From: Bacteroidaceae bacterium
GTDB taxonomy: Bacteria > Bacteroidota > Bacteroidia > Bacteroidales > Bacteroidaceae
Direction of reading: 5' to 3'
NCBI GenBank assembly: GCA_017535725.1
Contig: JAFXTO010000005.1
Coordinates: 62,001-126,000, forward strand
DNA: 64,000 nucleotides
Below are positions 17,265-24,929 of this stretch, one piece after another. Position 1 is the first letter of the stretch. The number at the start of each line of letters is the position of its first letter. Position numbers and translations under genes: made by a program. The notes beneath the pieces were generated by a model. The model did no database searches. It was not told the DNA's origin and was given only the letters and a program-made list of their open reading frames with translations.

Positions 17265-17298
17265 CTCCCCAGTGCCATGATTGGTTGGCGCTGGGGAG
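17265..17298 (-). terminator. Terminator of the rpmB-rpmG-DUF4295 transcript
   Basis: Minus strand: stem CTCCCCAGCGCC pairing with GGCACTGGGGAG (one mismatch), loop of 10, followed by TTTTCTG. Located 60 bases after the DUF4295 stop. Confidence 0.85.
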
Positions 17299-17358
17299 CT
17301 AAAGTGTGATAAACGTGTACGTTTGTAATTCTTGGTTGGAAAGAAACTTGTTCAGAAC

Positions 17359-17514
17359 TTAGTTCTTGAAGAAGCTGTCGACGGCCTCGTTGGGAACCAT
17401 ACGCTCATCAAAGGTGTAGGTGCCTTTTTCGCCCTTCACCATACGGATGACCTTGGAGTAGCTGCGGCCGTCGGTCTTACCCGTTTGCAGGGTTGCGACT
17501 GTTTTTTTTGCCAT
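17359..17514 (-). CDS. DUF4295 small protein of the L28-L33 cluster
   Basis: A 51-residue basic protein beginning MAKKTVATLQTGKTDG and ending PNEAVDSFFKN. Such proteins are found in Bacteroidetes right after rpmB and rpmG and before ftsY, as here. Its exact role is unknown; conserved position suggests a ribosome-linked function. It is 12 bases after rpmG. Confidence 0.9.
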   Translation of the reverse strand: MAKKTVATLQTGKTDGRSYSKVIRMVKGEKGTYTFDERMVPNEAVDSFFKN

Positions 17515-17526
17515 GTTGCTTCAGTT

Positions 17527-17715
17527 TTATTTGATTTCCTTGTGAACCGTCATGCGCTTGAGAATCGGATTGTACTTCTTCAACTCGAGGCGCTCGGGAT
17601 GATTTTTCCTGTTCTTCGTGGTGATGTAACGGGAGGTGCCAGGGAGGCCACTCTCCTTCATTTCAGTGCATTCGAGAATCACCTGTACTCTGTTACCTTT
17701 AGCTTTCTTTGCCAT
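17527..17715 (-). CDS. rpmG: 50S ribosomal protein bL33
   Basis: A 62-residue protein matching bL33 ([20 protein letters not shown], then [20 protein letters not shown]). It belongs to the large ribosomal subunit. This form lacks the zinc-binding CxxC pairs (only one Cys, in ILECTEMK). It is 49 bases after rpmB in the same transcript. Confidence 0.97.
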   Translation of the reverse strand: MAKKAKGNRVQVILECTEMKESGLPGTSRYITTKNRKNHPERLELKKYNPILKRMTVHKEIK

Positions 17716-17764
17716 GTTACTTTCTCTGTGTTAAAGGGTTAAACCGTTGGCGACTGGCGGATTA

Positions 17765-17998
17765 CTACAAGTAACCCTTCTCGGCAGCTTGCTTAATAGC
17801 GGCATCGAGACCAATCTTGTTAATCAAGCGCAGGCCAGCAGCGGAGATATTGAGGCTGATCCAGCAGTCCTCTTCTACCCAATAGAACTTCTTGGTAAAG
17901 AGGTTCACATCGAAGACACGCTTTGTGCGGCGCTTAGAGTGCGATACGTTGTTACCATGCATCGCTTTCTTTCCGGTGATTTGACAAATCTTAGACAT
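17765..17998 (-). CDS. rpmB: 50S ribosomal protein bL28
   Basis: A 77-residue bL28. The start was set at [13 protein letters not shown] (17998), the standard start in this phylum; an upstream ATG at 18025 lies between promoter and gene and adds nine residues. The conserved [18 protein letters not shown] and [12 protein letters not shown] are present. It ends at AAEKGYL, about nine residues earlier than I recall for Bacteroides bL28, so the C-terminus is shortened. It leads the rpmB-rpmG-DUF4295 operon. Confidence 0.96.
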   Translation of the reverse strand: MSKICQITGKKAMHGNNVSHSKRRTKRVFDVNLFTKKFYWVEEDCWISLNISAAGLRLINKIGLDAAIKQAAEKGYL

Positions 17999-18049
17999 TT
18001 CGATCTTTCCTTTTGTAACTTTCAAGAATTACTTCTTCCAAACAGGGCG

Positions 18050-18081
18050 CAAAGGTACAGCTTTTCTTTGGAACCTCCAAA
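18050..18081 (-). promoter_or_regulatory. Promoter of rpmB operon
   Basis: Minus strand: -33 TTTG (18078-18081), 20-base spacer, -7 TACCTTTG (18050-18057). The leader is about 45 nt. Confidence 0.75.
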
Positions 18082-18099
18082 CCTTTTTGCGTAAATTTT

Positions 18100-18603
18100 T
18101 CATTCTTCGGCCAAAGGGAAGTCATTTTTCAGCTTTTCGAGCAGCATTTGCATAGCTGTAAGGCTTGCGCGGGCGACATTTGCCTCTCTTCCGTCGTCTC
18201 CTTTGAGTTCTCGTACAACAACCTCCTCTGCGGTTCCGACGGCCACGAAAATAGTACCCACTGGTGCTTCGGGTCCACCGCCTGGCCCTGCATAGCCTGT
18301 GACGGCCACGGCATAGTCGGTGCCCATGCGTTCAATGGCTCCAGCCACCATGCCCCTGGCACACTGTTCGCTGACGGCTCCGTATTCAGCCAGCAATTCT
18401 TCCGAGATGCCCAGCAACTGCGTCTTCAGTTCATTGACATAGGTAACAAGACCGCCCTTGAAGTAGGTGCTGGCACCTGGGAGGGCTGCGATAGAGGCCG
18501 AGACGAGGCCGGCCGTGCAGCTTTCGGCGGTGCAGACGGTCTTACCTGCCCGCCAGAGGTATTCGCTGATTTCGCGAGAGATAACTTTTACTTGAACGCT
18601 CAC
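18100..18603 (-). CDS. pncC: CinA C-terminal / nicotinamide-nucleotide amidohydrolase PncC
   Basis: A 167-residue stand-alone CinA C-terminal domain. Family motifs: TAESCTAGLVSASIAALPGAS near residue 25 (first 20: TAESCTAGLVSASIAALPGA) and VTGYAGPGGG near 105. It deamidates nicotinamide mononucleotide to nicotinate mononucleotide in the pyridine nucleotide cycle. The N-terminal CinA domain is absent, as is common. It precedes the rpmB promoter on the same strand. Confidence 0.92.
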   Translation of the reverse strand: MSVQVKVISREISEYLWRAGKTVCTAESCTAGLVSASIAALPGASTYFKGGLVTYVNELKTQLLGISEELLAEYGAVSEQCARGMVAGAIERMGTDYAVAVTGYAGPGGGPEAPVGTIFVAVGTAEEVVVRELKGDDGREANVARASLTAMQMLLEKLKNDFPLAEE

Positions 18604-18680
18604 AGTCGTATTTAGAATTAAAGATTTGACAATTTATAAATCTTGAAGTCTCTTAATAAATCAATTTCAATATTTCAGTC

Positions 18681-19763
18681 TCATATTGCCACGCGGCTGT
18701 ACGCTGGAGCCTCCATCGGGCAGAAGTCCTTATCATTGTACTTAAAGAACCCCGTGATTGCAATCATAGCCGCATTGTCCGTCGTATAGCTGAATTTGGG
18801 AATGTAGATGGTCCATCCATAGCGACGAGCATGATCCTTGAAGGCTTCGCGTAGGCCTGTGTTGGCACTAACTCCTCCAGCAACAGCTACATGCTTAATC
18901 TTCAAATCCTTGGCAGCTCGGCGTAGTTTGTTCATCAAGATATCGACGATGGTTTTCTCCAACGAGGCGGCAAGGTCCTCCTTGTGGTGCTCGATGAAGT
19001 CGGGGTCGTCCTGCAACCAGTCGCGCAAGTTGTAGAGGAACGAGGTCTTCAGGCCACTAAAGCTGTAGTCGTAGCCGGGGATGGCGGGTTTGGCGAATTG
19101 GTAGGCATCGGGGTTTCCCTGACGGGCCAGACGGTCGATGATGGGACCTCCAGGATAACCTAAGCCCATGACTTTGGAACACTTGTCTATGGCTTCTCCT
19201 GCTGCATCGTCTATCGTCTGGCCGATGATTTGCATGTCGTTGTACGCCTTAACCAACACAATCTGCGAGTTGCCGCCGCTGACCAGCAAGCAAAGGAAGG
19301 GAAAAGGAGGAACACTGTTATCATCGGCACTCTCCTTGATGAAATGCGCCAGCACGTGGCCCTGCAAATGATTAACGTCAATCATAGGAATGCCCAACGA
19401 GGCTGCAAGTCCTTTGGCAAAGCTGACGCCCACGAGCAGCGAACCCATCAAGCCAGGACCGCGGGTGAAAGCAACGGCACTCAGTTCTTCCTTCGCTACG
19501 CCTGCCCGCTTCAGAGCCTGATCCACGACTGGTACAATATTCTGTTGGTGTGCGCGAGAGGCCAGTTCGGGCACCACACCGCCATAGGCTTCGTGCACGG
19601 CCTGCGAAGCGGTGACATTGGAAAGGAGCACGCCGTCACGGAGGACGGCCGCCGAAGTGTCATCGCAGGAGGATTCGATACCTAATATAATAACAGACTC
19701 TCCTTCCGTCGTCCCTTTTTGGGATGGAGTAGAATCTTTTACTTCTTGCATATCTTTTATCAT
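18681..19763 (-). CDS. tsaD: tRNA threonylcarbamoyltransferase TsaD with repeat-encoded N-terminal extension
   Basis: A 360-residue Kae1/TsaD protein that transfers threonylcarbamoyl to A37 of ANN-reading tRNAs. Motifs: ILGIESSCDDTSAAV, metal-binding HLQGH in DVNHLQGHVLAHF, LLVSGGNSQIVL and VAGGVSANTGLRE. Normal TsaD proteins begin a few residues before ILGIESSCDD. Here 24 extra residues precede it, and DSTPSQKGTTEGES is encoded by the palindromic element at 19694-19736. There is no start codon between the element and ILGIESS, so the element must be translated. The two possible ATGs are 19763 and 19751. Confidence 0.96.
   Translation of the reverse strand: MIKDMQEVKDSTPSQKGTTEGESVIILGIESSCDDTSAAVLRDGVLLSNVTASQAVHEAYGGVVPELASRAHQQNIVPVVDQALKRAGVAKEELSAVAFTRGPGLMGSLLVGVSFAKGLAASLGIPMIDVNHLQGHVLAHFIKESADDNSVPPFPFLCLLVSGGNSQIVLVKAYNDMQIIGQTIDDAAGEAIDKCSKVMGLGYPGGPIIDRLARQGNPDAYQFAKPAIPGYDYSFSGLKTSFLYNLRDWLQDDPDFIEHHKEDLAASLEKTIVDILMNKLRRAAKDLKIKHVAVAGGVSANTGLREAFKDHARRYGWTIYIPKFSYTTDNAAMIAITGFFKYNDKDFCPMEAPAYSRVAI
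19694..19736 (-). repeat. GC-rich palindromic element in the tsaD N-terminus
   Basis: Minus strand: starts GATTCTACTCCATCCC and ends GGAAGGAGAGTCT, with a central inverted repeat around AAAAAGGGA. It is inside the translated N-terminus of tsaD and mirrors the copy at 19787-19837. Confidence 0.75.
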
Positions 19764-19786
19764 TGATCTGATATTAATCTATTCTT

Positions 19787-19837
19787 GTTCGGTATCCGGT
19801 CTCTCCCTTATAGTAGAGAGAGGCGGGGAAAGAGTCT
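19787..19837 (-). repeat. GC-rich palindromic element after map stop
   Basis: On the plus strand it starts GTTCGGTATCC and ends GGAAAGAGTCTT, touching the map stop codon. Ends and centre align with the copy at 49412-49460. With the tsaD copy it forms a mirrored pair about 145 bp across. Confidence 0.8.
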
Positions 19838-20704
19838 TTAATGCGTCAGCACCTCCACCCCATGTTCCGTCATCACAAACGTATGTTCCCACTGGGCACT
19901 GGGCAGTTCGTCCTCGCTGACCACCGTCCACCCATCTTCCTCATCGCAGAAGACTTCGTAGGTGCCCATATTAATCATCGGTTCAATGGTGAACACCATA
20001 CCTGGGACAAGCAGCATTCCAGTACCCTTACGACCGTAGTGGTCGATGTCTGGCTCTTCGTGGAACTCCAATCCCACACCATGTCCCGCCAAGTCGCGGA
20101 CAACCGAGAAGCCGTTGGCGTGGGCATGTTTCTGGATAGCGTTGCCGATGTCACCCACATAGACGTAAGGCTTGGAACAAACTTCCTCCCCAATCTTCAG
20201 GCACTCCCAGGCCACCTCCACCAGCCGTTGCTTCTTCTTCGTCGTCTGCCCGCCAACGATGTACATGCGAGAGGCGTCAGCATAGTAACCATCGAGGATG
20301 GTGGTAACATCCACGTTGATGATATCTCCTTTCTCAAGGATTTCCCAATCATTCGGGATTCCATGACAAACGACCTCGTTCACACTCGTGCAGCACGAAC
20401 GTGGGAACCCGTCGTAGCCCAGACAGGCAGACTTGGCTCCATGCGCCGCCGTGTACTCGGCCACGAGGTCATCGATGTCCTGAGTAGACATGCCTTCTTC
20501 AATGCGGTCAGTCAACATATCGAGTATTCCAGTATTGACAACACCCGCACGACGTATGCCCTCAATCTGCTCGGGAGTCTTGATGAGCTCGCGCGTAGGG
20601 ACTATCTTTCCACGCTCCTGAGCTGCTAATATGATACGGTCCATTTCGGTCAGTTCCCGCCCTTCGGGAACTATCCACCGATTCTTTTTCTTTTTTATGT
20701 TCAT
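19838..20704 (-). CDS. map: Methionine aminopeptidase, type I
   Basis: A 288-residue metalloprotease that removes the initiator methionine. The pita-bread metal ligands are seen in INVDVTTILDGYYADASRM (two Asp), RDLAGHGVGLEFHEEPDI (His), and the Glu of FTIEPMIN and of AQWEHTFVMTE. An N-terminal basic stretch (MNIKKKKNRWIVPEG) extends it compared with the E. coli enzyme. The -7 box ends only five bases before ATG 20704, so the mRNA may be leaderless. A palindromic repeat abuts the stop codon. Confidence 0.96.
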   Translation of the reverse strand: MNIKKKKNRWIVPEGRELTEMDRIILAAQERGKIVPTRELIKTPEQIEGIRRAGVVNTGILDMLTDRIEEGMSTQDIDDLVAEYTAAHGAKSACLGYDGFPRSCCTSVNEVVCHGIPNDWEILEKGDIINVDVTTILDGYYADASRMYIVGGQTTKKKQRLVEVAWECLKIGEEVCSKPYVYVGDIGNAIQKHAHANGFSVVRDLAGHGVGLEFHEEPDIDHYGRKGTGMLLVPGMVFTIEPMINMGTYEVFCDEEDGWTVVSEDELPSAQWEHTFVMTEHGVEVLTH

Positions 20705-20709
20705 GGCCG

Positions 20710-20717
20710 CAAAAGTA
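20710..20717 (-). promoter_or_regulatory. -7 box just upstream of map
   Basis: Minus strand TACTTTTG, five bases before the ATG. No good -33 TTTG is seen at the usual distance. Confidence 0.5.
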
Positions 20718-20725
20718 CAAAGAAA

Positions 20726-22180
20726 TCAGGAAACAACGGCCTTTTTAAATAAAAATAACGTACTCAACCACAATCCGAGCGCCGTTAAACTACCATTTAT
20801 CAATAACAACTCGTAGCCAAAGTGGTAATTCCAAGCCGAAGCAGCCACTTGAGAGAGCGCAAAACACAGCACAGGGGAGGCAATGCAAATCCAGGGAACA
20901 GCCTTCTCAGAAGGACGTATCCGCGAAGGGACAAACAGCCCAAAGGCAAAGAGTCCGAGCAAAGGGCCATAGGTATAGGAGGCGATGATGTAAACGGCAT
21001 CGATGACGCTGGTGCTGTTCAGGACACGGAAGACAAGGATGCACAACAGCACGACCACCGTCACCACCACATGCATACGCCTGCGCAGGTGCTCGTCGTC
21101 CGGACGATGCAGAAGGTCTATACAGACACTGGTGGTCAAAGCCGTCAGGGCACTGTCGGCGCTGGAGAAAGCAGCGGCAGCCATACCGATGGTGAAACTC
21201 AGCAAAGCCACCTGACCCAAATAGCCGCTGGCACATAGCAGAGGCATCACCTCGTCGCCAGCAGTCGGAAGGCTGATTCCATGGCGTGCGGCAAAAACAT
21301 ACATCAGTACGCCCAAGGCGAGGAACAACAGGTTCACAGGGACGTAGAGAAGACTGTTCACTATCATATTCTTCTGTGAGTCGTGCAGCGTGCGACAGGT
21401 CAGGTTCTTCTGCATCATGTCCTGATCCAGACCCGTCATCACCACGACGATGAACGCTCCGCTGAGGAACTGTTTCCAGAAATACTGGCGCGATGTCCAG
21501 TCCGACAGTTCGAAGATGCGGCTCATGGGATTCTCGGCGACGACGCTAACAGCTTCACCTATCCCCCACCCTTCCGCTTGAAGGATAGCACGAACGATGA
21601 ACACCAAAGCCACAAGCAGAACCAGCGTCTGGATGCAGTCCGTCCAAACAATCGTGGCAATGCCCCCACGACGGCTGTAAAACCAGATCAACAACAGAAT
21701 CACGACCGCCGAGAGCCAGAAAGGACAGCCCAGCGAGTCGAATACCACCCGCTGCAATATCAGGCAGACCAAGTACAGTCTCACTGCAGCTCCTAACAGC
21801 TTGGATAGCAAGAAGAAGCTGGCTCCCGTACGGTAGCTACGAAGCCCAAAGCGATGCTCCAAATAGCCGTATATGCTCGTCAAGCCCAAGCGGTAGTAGA
21901 CAGGAAGCAAGATGAAAGCGACCAGGAGATAACCTGGAATGAAGCCCAGACACATCTGCATGTACGTCATGTCGGAGAAACGAACCATGCCTGGAACGCT
22001 GACGAAAGTGACCCCACTCAGCGAGGCCCCCAACATACCGAAAGCGACAGCCCACCAAGGGGACCGTCGCTCTCCGCGGTAGAAAATATCGTTGGTTTGG
22101 TGGCCTGCCGTCAGCCGAGAAACGCCCACCAGAAACAAGAAGTAGGCTACAGCAACAAACAGGAACAGCATAGCATGCAT
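20726..22180 (-). CDS. Sodium:solute symporter family protein
   Basis: A 484-residue SSS-family transporter with about 13 hydrophobic segments. Family features: FYRGERRSPWWAVAFGMLGASLSGVTFVSVPG near the N-terminus (key part WAVAFGMLGASLSGVTFVSV) and AAAFSSADSALTALTTSVCID near residue 330, the region of the sodium site. The start MHAMLFLFVAV leads straight into the first helix. The substrate is unknown and the neighbours (map, a poly-Asp protein) give no hint. It is 21 bases upstream of map and on the same strand. Confidence 0.9.
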   Translation of the reverse strand: MHAMLFLFVAVAYFLFLVGVSRLTAGHQTNDIFYRGERRSPWWAVAFGMLGASLSGVTFVSVPGMVRFSDMTYMQMCLGFIPGYLLVAFILLPVYYRLGLTSIYGYLEHRFGLRSYRTGASFFLLSKLLGAAVRLYLVCLILQRVVFDSLGCPFWLSAVVILLLIWFYSRRGGIATIVWTDCIQTLVLLVALVFIVRAILQAEGWGIGEAVSVVAENPMSRIFELSDWTSRQYFWKQFLSGAFIVVVMTGLDQDMMQKNLTCRTLHDSQKNMIVNSLLYVPVNLLFLALGVLMYVFAARHGISLPTAGDEVMPLLCASGYLGQVALLSFTIGMAAAAFSSADSALTALTTSVCIDLLHRPDDEHLRRRMHVVVTVVVLLCILVFRVLNSTSVIDAVYIIASYTYGPLLGLFAFGLFVPSRIRPSEKAVPWICIASPVLCFALSQVAASAWNYHFGYELLLINGSLTALGLWLSTLFLFKKAVVS

Positions 22181-22207
22181 GAATGAATGACCGAAGGGAC
22201 TTCTGAA

Positions 22208-23038
22208 TTAGTCCAGCACCGAGAGTCCACCGGTGTCGTCATCATCGTCCACCTTCACGTCGGCCTCGGGAGCGAAGCTGGAATAGAAGGTATCGTCGCC
22301 TTCCGTGGGCTCCATCTCCTCGTCTTCATCCTCGTCGTCATCATCATCGTCGTCTATGAGGTCATCGTCATCCTCATCATCGTCATCATCGTCATCACCA
22401 CGCCTACGGATGCGGTTGCCATCCTCGTCATATTCATTTTCAGCGAAGAAGCGCAGCTTGGTAGCGGGAGCTTTCTTCTTGGCGAAAATAGCTTCAATCC
22501 AACTTCCCTTGGCCACCTCGAGGACTTCAAAGCCATCGGCCACCTTTTTCTCAAGCGTACCACCTGCAGCATGAATACGGGAAGCAGGCAGGGTCGTCGT
22601 GGAGACTTCAAAACCGCTTTCGATAATATCTCTTATAGAAAGTGGAATACTGTCCCATCCGCCTCCGAAATTGCGATCTATCAGTTCCAGCAACGTGGCA
22701 GCTGTTATATGACGGATATTCTCGTAACTGAGGTCGCTCAAACGCGAAATGGTACGACGACGAATAGCCACACACCCCCTACGCTGTTCCATCCGTGCAA
22801 AGATGGCCCATTCATCTGCCGGGTACTTCACACTCTCTCGTTCATCGTCCGGATTGAAATGTACCACTTCGTAGGCCAGACGAATGATATTAAGTAACTT
22901 TTCCTCGTAGGGAAGGAAGCTTTCCTCCTTCGTCTCTTTTTCCCAGAGTTCAGCTATCTCCTCTGCCGAGACGTCCCACACGTTGGTGGAATTCAGGCTG
23001 AGTATCGAATCCAGCGAATCTTCTCTATGTTTGCTCAT
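22208..23038 (-). CDS. Conserved hypothetical protein with poly-Asp stretch
   Basis: I do not recognise a defined family. The 276-residue protein has a mainly helical region at 1-190 (for example EEIAELWEKETKEESFLPYE and SLSDLSYENIRHITAATLLEL-like helices). A basic KKK segment (AIFAKKKAPATKLRFFAE) follows. A run of Asp/Glu at about 214-241 is interrupted only by LI. The acidic tail ends GGLSVLD. No signal peptide or membrane helix is seen, so it should be cytoplasmic. It has its own promoter. Strong acidity after a basic segment suggests binding to a basic partner such as an RNA-binding or ribosomal protein; this is inference. Confidence 0.85.
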   Translation of the reverse strand: MSKHREDSLDSILSLNSTNVWDVSAEEIAELWEKETKEESFLPYEEKLLNIIRLAYEVVHFNPDDERESVKYPADEWAIFARMEQRRGCVAIRRRTISRLSDLSYENIRHITAATLLELIDRNFGGGWDSIPLSIRDIIESGFEVSTTTLPASRIHAAGGTLEKKVADGFEVLEVAKGSWIEAIFAKKKAPATKLRFFAENEYDEDGNRIRRRGDDDDDDDEDDDDLIDDDDDDDEDEDEEMEPTEGDDTFYSSFAPEADVKVDDDDDTGGLSVLD

Positions 23039-23094
23039 ATCTCTTTATATATATTATATAAGGTGTAAACACTATCAGGTCTTCGAAAACGGCC

Positions 23095-23126
23095 GCAAAG
23101 ATATAAAGAAGAACTCAGACGACCAA
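23095..23126 (-). promoter_or_regulatory. Promoter of the poly-Asp protein gene
   Basis: Minus strand: -33 TTTG (23123-23126), 20-base spacer, -7 TATCTTTG (23095-23102). Confidence 0.75.
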
Positions 23127-23183
23127 ATTTTTTCGGCAAAATCGTTCAACCCATTAGATTATGGCCATGTCGGATGAACCAAG

Positions 23184-23220
23184 AAAAGAGACGACATTCA
23201 CGGGGAATGGCATCTCTTTT
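23184..23220 (-). terminator. Terminator of the tRNA-Lys pair
   Basis: Minus strand: AAAAGAGATGCCATTCC pairs with GAATGTCGTCTCTTTT around CCGT, followed by CTTGG. It begins a few bases after the second tRNA. Confidence 0.8.
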
Positions 23221-23224
23221 AATG

Positions 23225-23297
23225 TACGCCCTCAGGGGCTCGAACCCTGGACCCATTGATTAAGAGTCAATTGCTCTACCAACTGAGCTAAGGACGC
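23225..23297 (-). tRNA. tRNA-Lys(CUU), second copy
   Basis: A 73-nt cloverleaf with D arm GCTC/GAGC, anticodon stem ATTGA/TCAAT and loop CTCTTAA giving anticodon CUU (codon AAG). The T arm is CAGGG/CCCTG with TTCGAGC. The acceptor stem has U-G and G-U wobbles. CCA is not encoded. It is identical to the copy exactly 100 bp upstream. Confidence 0.95.
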
Positions 23298-23324
23298 AAC
23301 TTAGCGTTATCTGTCTCCTAAAAG

Positions 23325-23397
23325 TACGCCCTCAGGGGCTCGAACCCTGGACCCATTGATTAAGAGTCAATTGCTCTACCAACTGAGCTAAGGACGC
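23325..23397 (-). tRNA. tRNA-Lys(CUU), first copy
   Basis: Identical in all 73 bases to the next tRNA, anticodon CUU. Both copies probably come from one transcript started at the promoter at 23479-23510. The 27-base spacer between them shows no further structure. Confidence 0.95.
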
Positions 23398-23478
23398 AAC
23401 TTTCTTTCGACTTCGGAGGAGCACCCAAATGATGTTCAGAATGGCTCTGTATCAGGTGTGCTTTCCGTTTTGCGGGTG

Positions 23479-23510
23479 CAAAGGTAACGACTTTTCGCGA
23501 AACAGCCAAA
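23479..23510 (-). promoter_or_regulatory. Promoter of the tRNA-Lys pair
   Basis: Minus strand: -33 TTTG (23507-23510), 20-base spacer, -7 TACCTTTG (23479-23486), about 80 bases upstream of the first tRNA. Confidence 0.75.
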
Positions 23511-23563
23511 CTTTTCGTCTACTTTTTCGACTTTTCACCCATTTTTATCGTTCAAAAGGACTT

Positions 23564-24754
23564 TTACTTGATAATATCGAGTTCACGGAAGACGCGCGAG
23601 AGGGATTCTACGGACTCATCGACCTGCTCTTTCGTGTGGGTAGCCATCAAGGCATAGCGCACCAGCGTGTCCTGCGGAGCGCAAGCGGGCGGAATAACTG
23701 GATTGATGAACACACCGGCATCAAAGGCCAGCTTGGTGACTGCGAAAGTCTTGTCCACATCACGGACATAAAGCGGAATAATGGGACTCTCGGTCTCACC
23801 AATCTCGAAGCCAGCATCACGGAAACGTTTCAAGGCATAGTTCGTGACATCCCACAGACGCTGGATGCGCTCGGGCTCCTGCTGGATGATGTGCAGGGCC
23901 TCGCGGGCTGCAGCCGTAGCAGCGGGAGTGCAGGAGGCTGAGAAAATATATGTGCGAGTATGATGACGCAGGTAGTTGATGATGCTGCTGTCTGCTGCAA
24001 TGAAGCCACCGATGGAGGCAAGGCTCTTGGAGAAAGTACCCATGATGAGATCCACGTCATCGGTCACTCCGAAGTGGTCACAGACCCCGCGACCCTGACG
24101 ACCAAAGACACCTAGACCATGAGCTTCGTCAACCATAACGGCAGTACCAGGATATTTCTTCTTCAGCTCAATAATCTTCGGCAGGGGAGCCAGGTCTCCT
24201 TCCATGGAGAAGACACCGTCAACGACAATAAGCTTCACACAATCTTCTGGGCAACGTTTCAGCAACGCCTCAAGCTCTTCCATATCGTTGTGCTTGTACT
24301 TCAGGCGGTGGGAGAAGCTATTGCGAACGCCGTCCACGATGCTGGCGTGGTCGCGGTCGTCACAGATAATGTAGTCGTGGCGGTCGGTCAGCACACCCAG
24401 CACACCGCTATTTACGGTGAAACCGGTCGCAAAACACATGGCCTCATCCTTACCCATGAATTCGGCCAACTCCTTCTCCAGTTGCACATGCAAATCCAGC
24501 GTTCCGTTGAGGAAACGGGAACCTGCACAACCGCTACCGTATTGTTCCATGGCTTTGATTCCAGCCTGAATAACGCGCTCATCGCCCGTCAATCCCGTGT
24601 AGGCATTCGAGCCGAACATCAACACGCGATGACCTTCCATAATGACTTCAGTACCTTGCTTACCCTCAATCTCACGGAAATAAGGGTAAATGCCCATCTT
24701 CTTATACTTCTGAGGACGGTCGTACTTAGCCAGTCTGTCTTGTAATATTCCCAT
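23564..24754 (-). CDS. spt: Serine palmitoyltransferase (alpha-oxoamine synthase)
   Basis: A 396-residue PLP enzyme that condenses serine with an acyl-CoA to give 3-ketosphinganine, the first step of sphingolipid synthesis. The fold-type I motifs are clear: GSGCAGSRFLNGTLDLH, DDRDHASIVDG, VDEAHGLGVFG, and the PLP lysine in GTFSKSLASIGGF (near residue 240). The opening and body closely match my memory of the Bacteroides enzyme (BT_0870), for example GVCDHFGVTDDVDLIMGTFS, which favours Spt over BioF or Kbl. A divergent lipid kinase gene supports a lipid role. The N-terminal start is unambiguous. Confidence 0.93.
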   Translation of the reverse strand: MGILQDRLAKYDRPQKYKKMGIYPYFREIEGKQGTEVIMEGHRVLMFGSNAYTGLTGDERVIQAGIKAMEQYGSGCAGSRFLNGTLDLHVQLEKELAEFMGKDEAMCFATGFTVNSGVLGVLTDRHDYIICDDRDHASIVDGVRNSFSHRLKYKHNDMEELEALLKRCPEDCVKLIVVDGVFSMEGDLAPLPKIIELKKKYPGTAVMVDEAHGLGVFGRQGRGVCDHFGVTDDVDLIMGTFSKSLASIGGFIAADSSIINYLRHHTRTYIFSASCTPAATAAAREALHIIQQEPERIQRLWDVTNYALKRFRDAGFEIGETESPIIPLYVRDVDKTFAVTKLAFDAGVFINPVIPPACAPQDTLVRYALMATHTKEQVDESVESLSRVFRELDIIK

Positions 24755-24798
24755 ATTATAATAAGGTGTATGTTTTCTTCATTACGTAATTTGCGGCG

Positions 24799-24806
24799 CA
24801 AAGGTA
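24799..24806 (-). promoter_or_regulatory. -7 box upstream of spt
   Basis: Minus strand TACCTTTG, 45 bases before the ATG. No clear -33 TTTG at 19-20 bases. Confidence 0.5.
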
Positions 24807-24912
24807 CACAAATATTTTGGAGTAGAAGCTAATTTGTGTATAAAATCTCCATTTCCTTGCTCAATTATTCTATTTTTGGGCATTTTCTTGGTCCTATTCA
24901 TTAACTTTACAC

Positions 24913-24920
24913 TATCTTTG
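24913..24920 (+). promoter_or_regulatory. -7 box upstream of the lipid kinase gene
   Basis: TATCTTTG ends nine bases before ATG 24930, predicting a leader of only a few bases. A CTTG lies near the -33 position with 22-base spacing. Confidence 0.5.
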
Positions 24921-24929
24921 CACCGTTTT

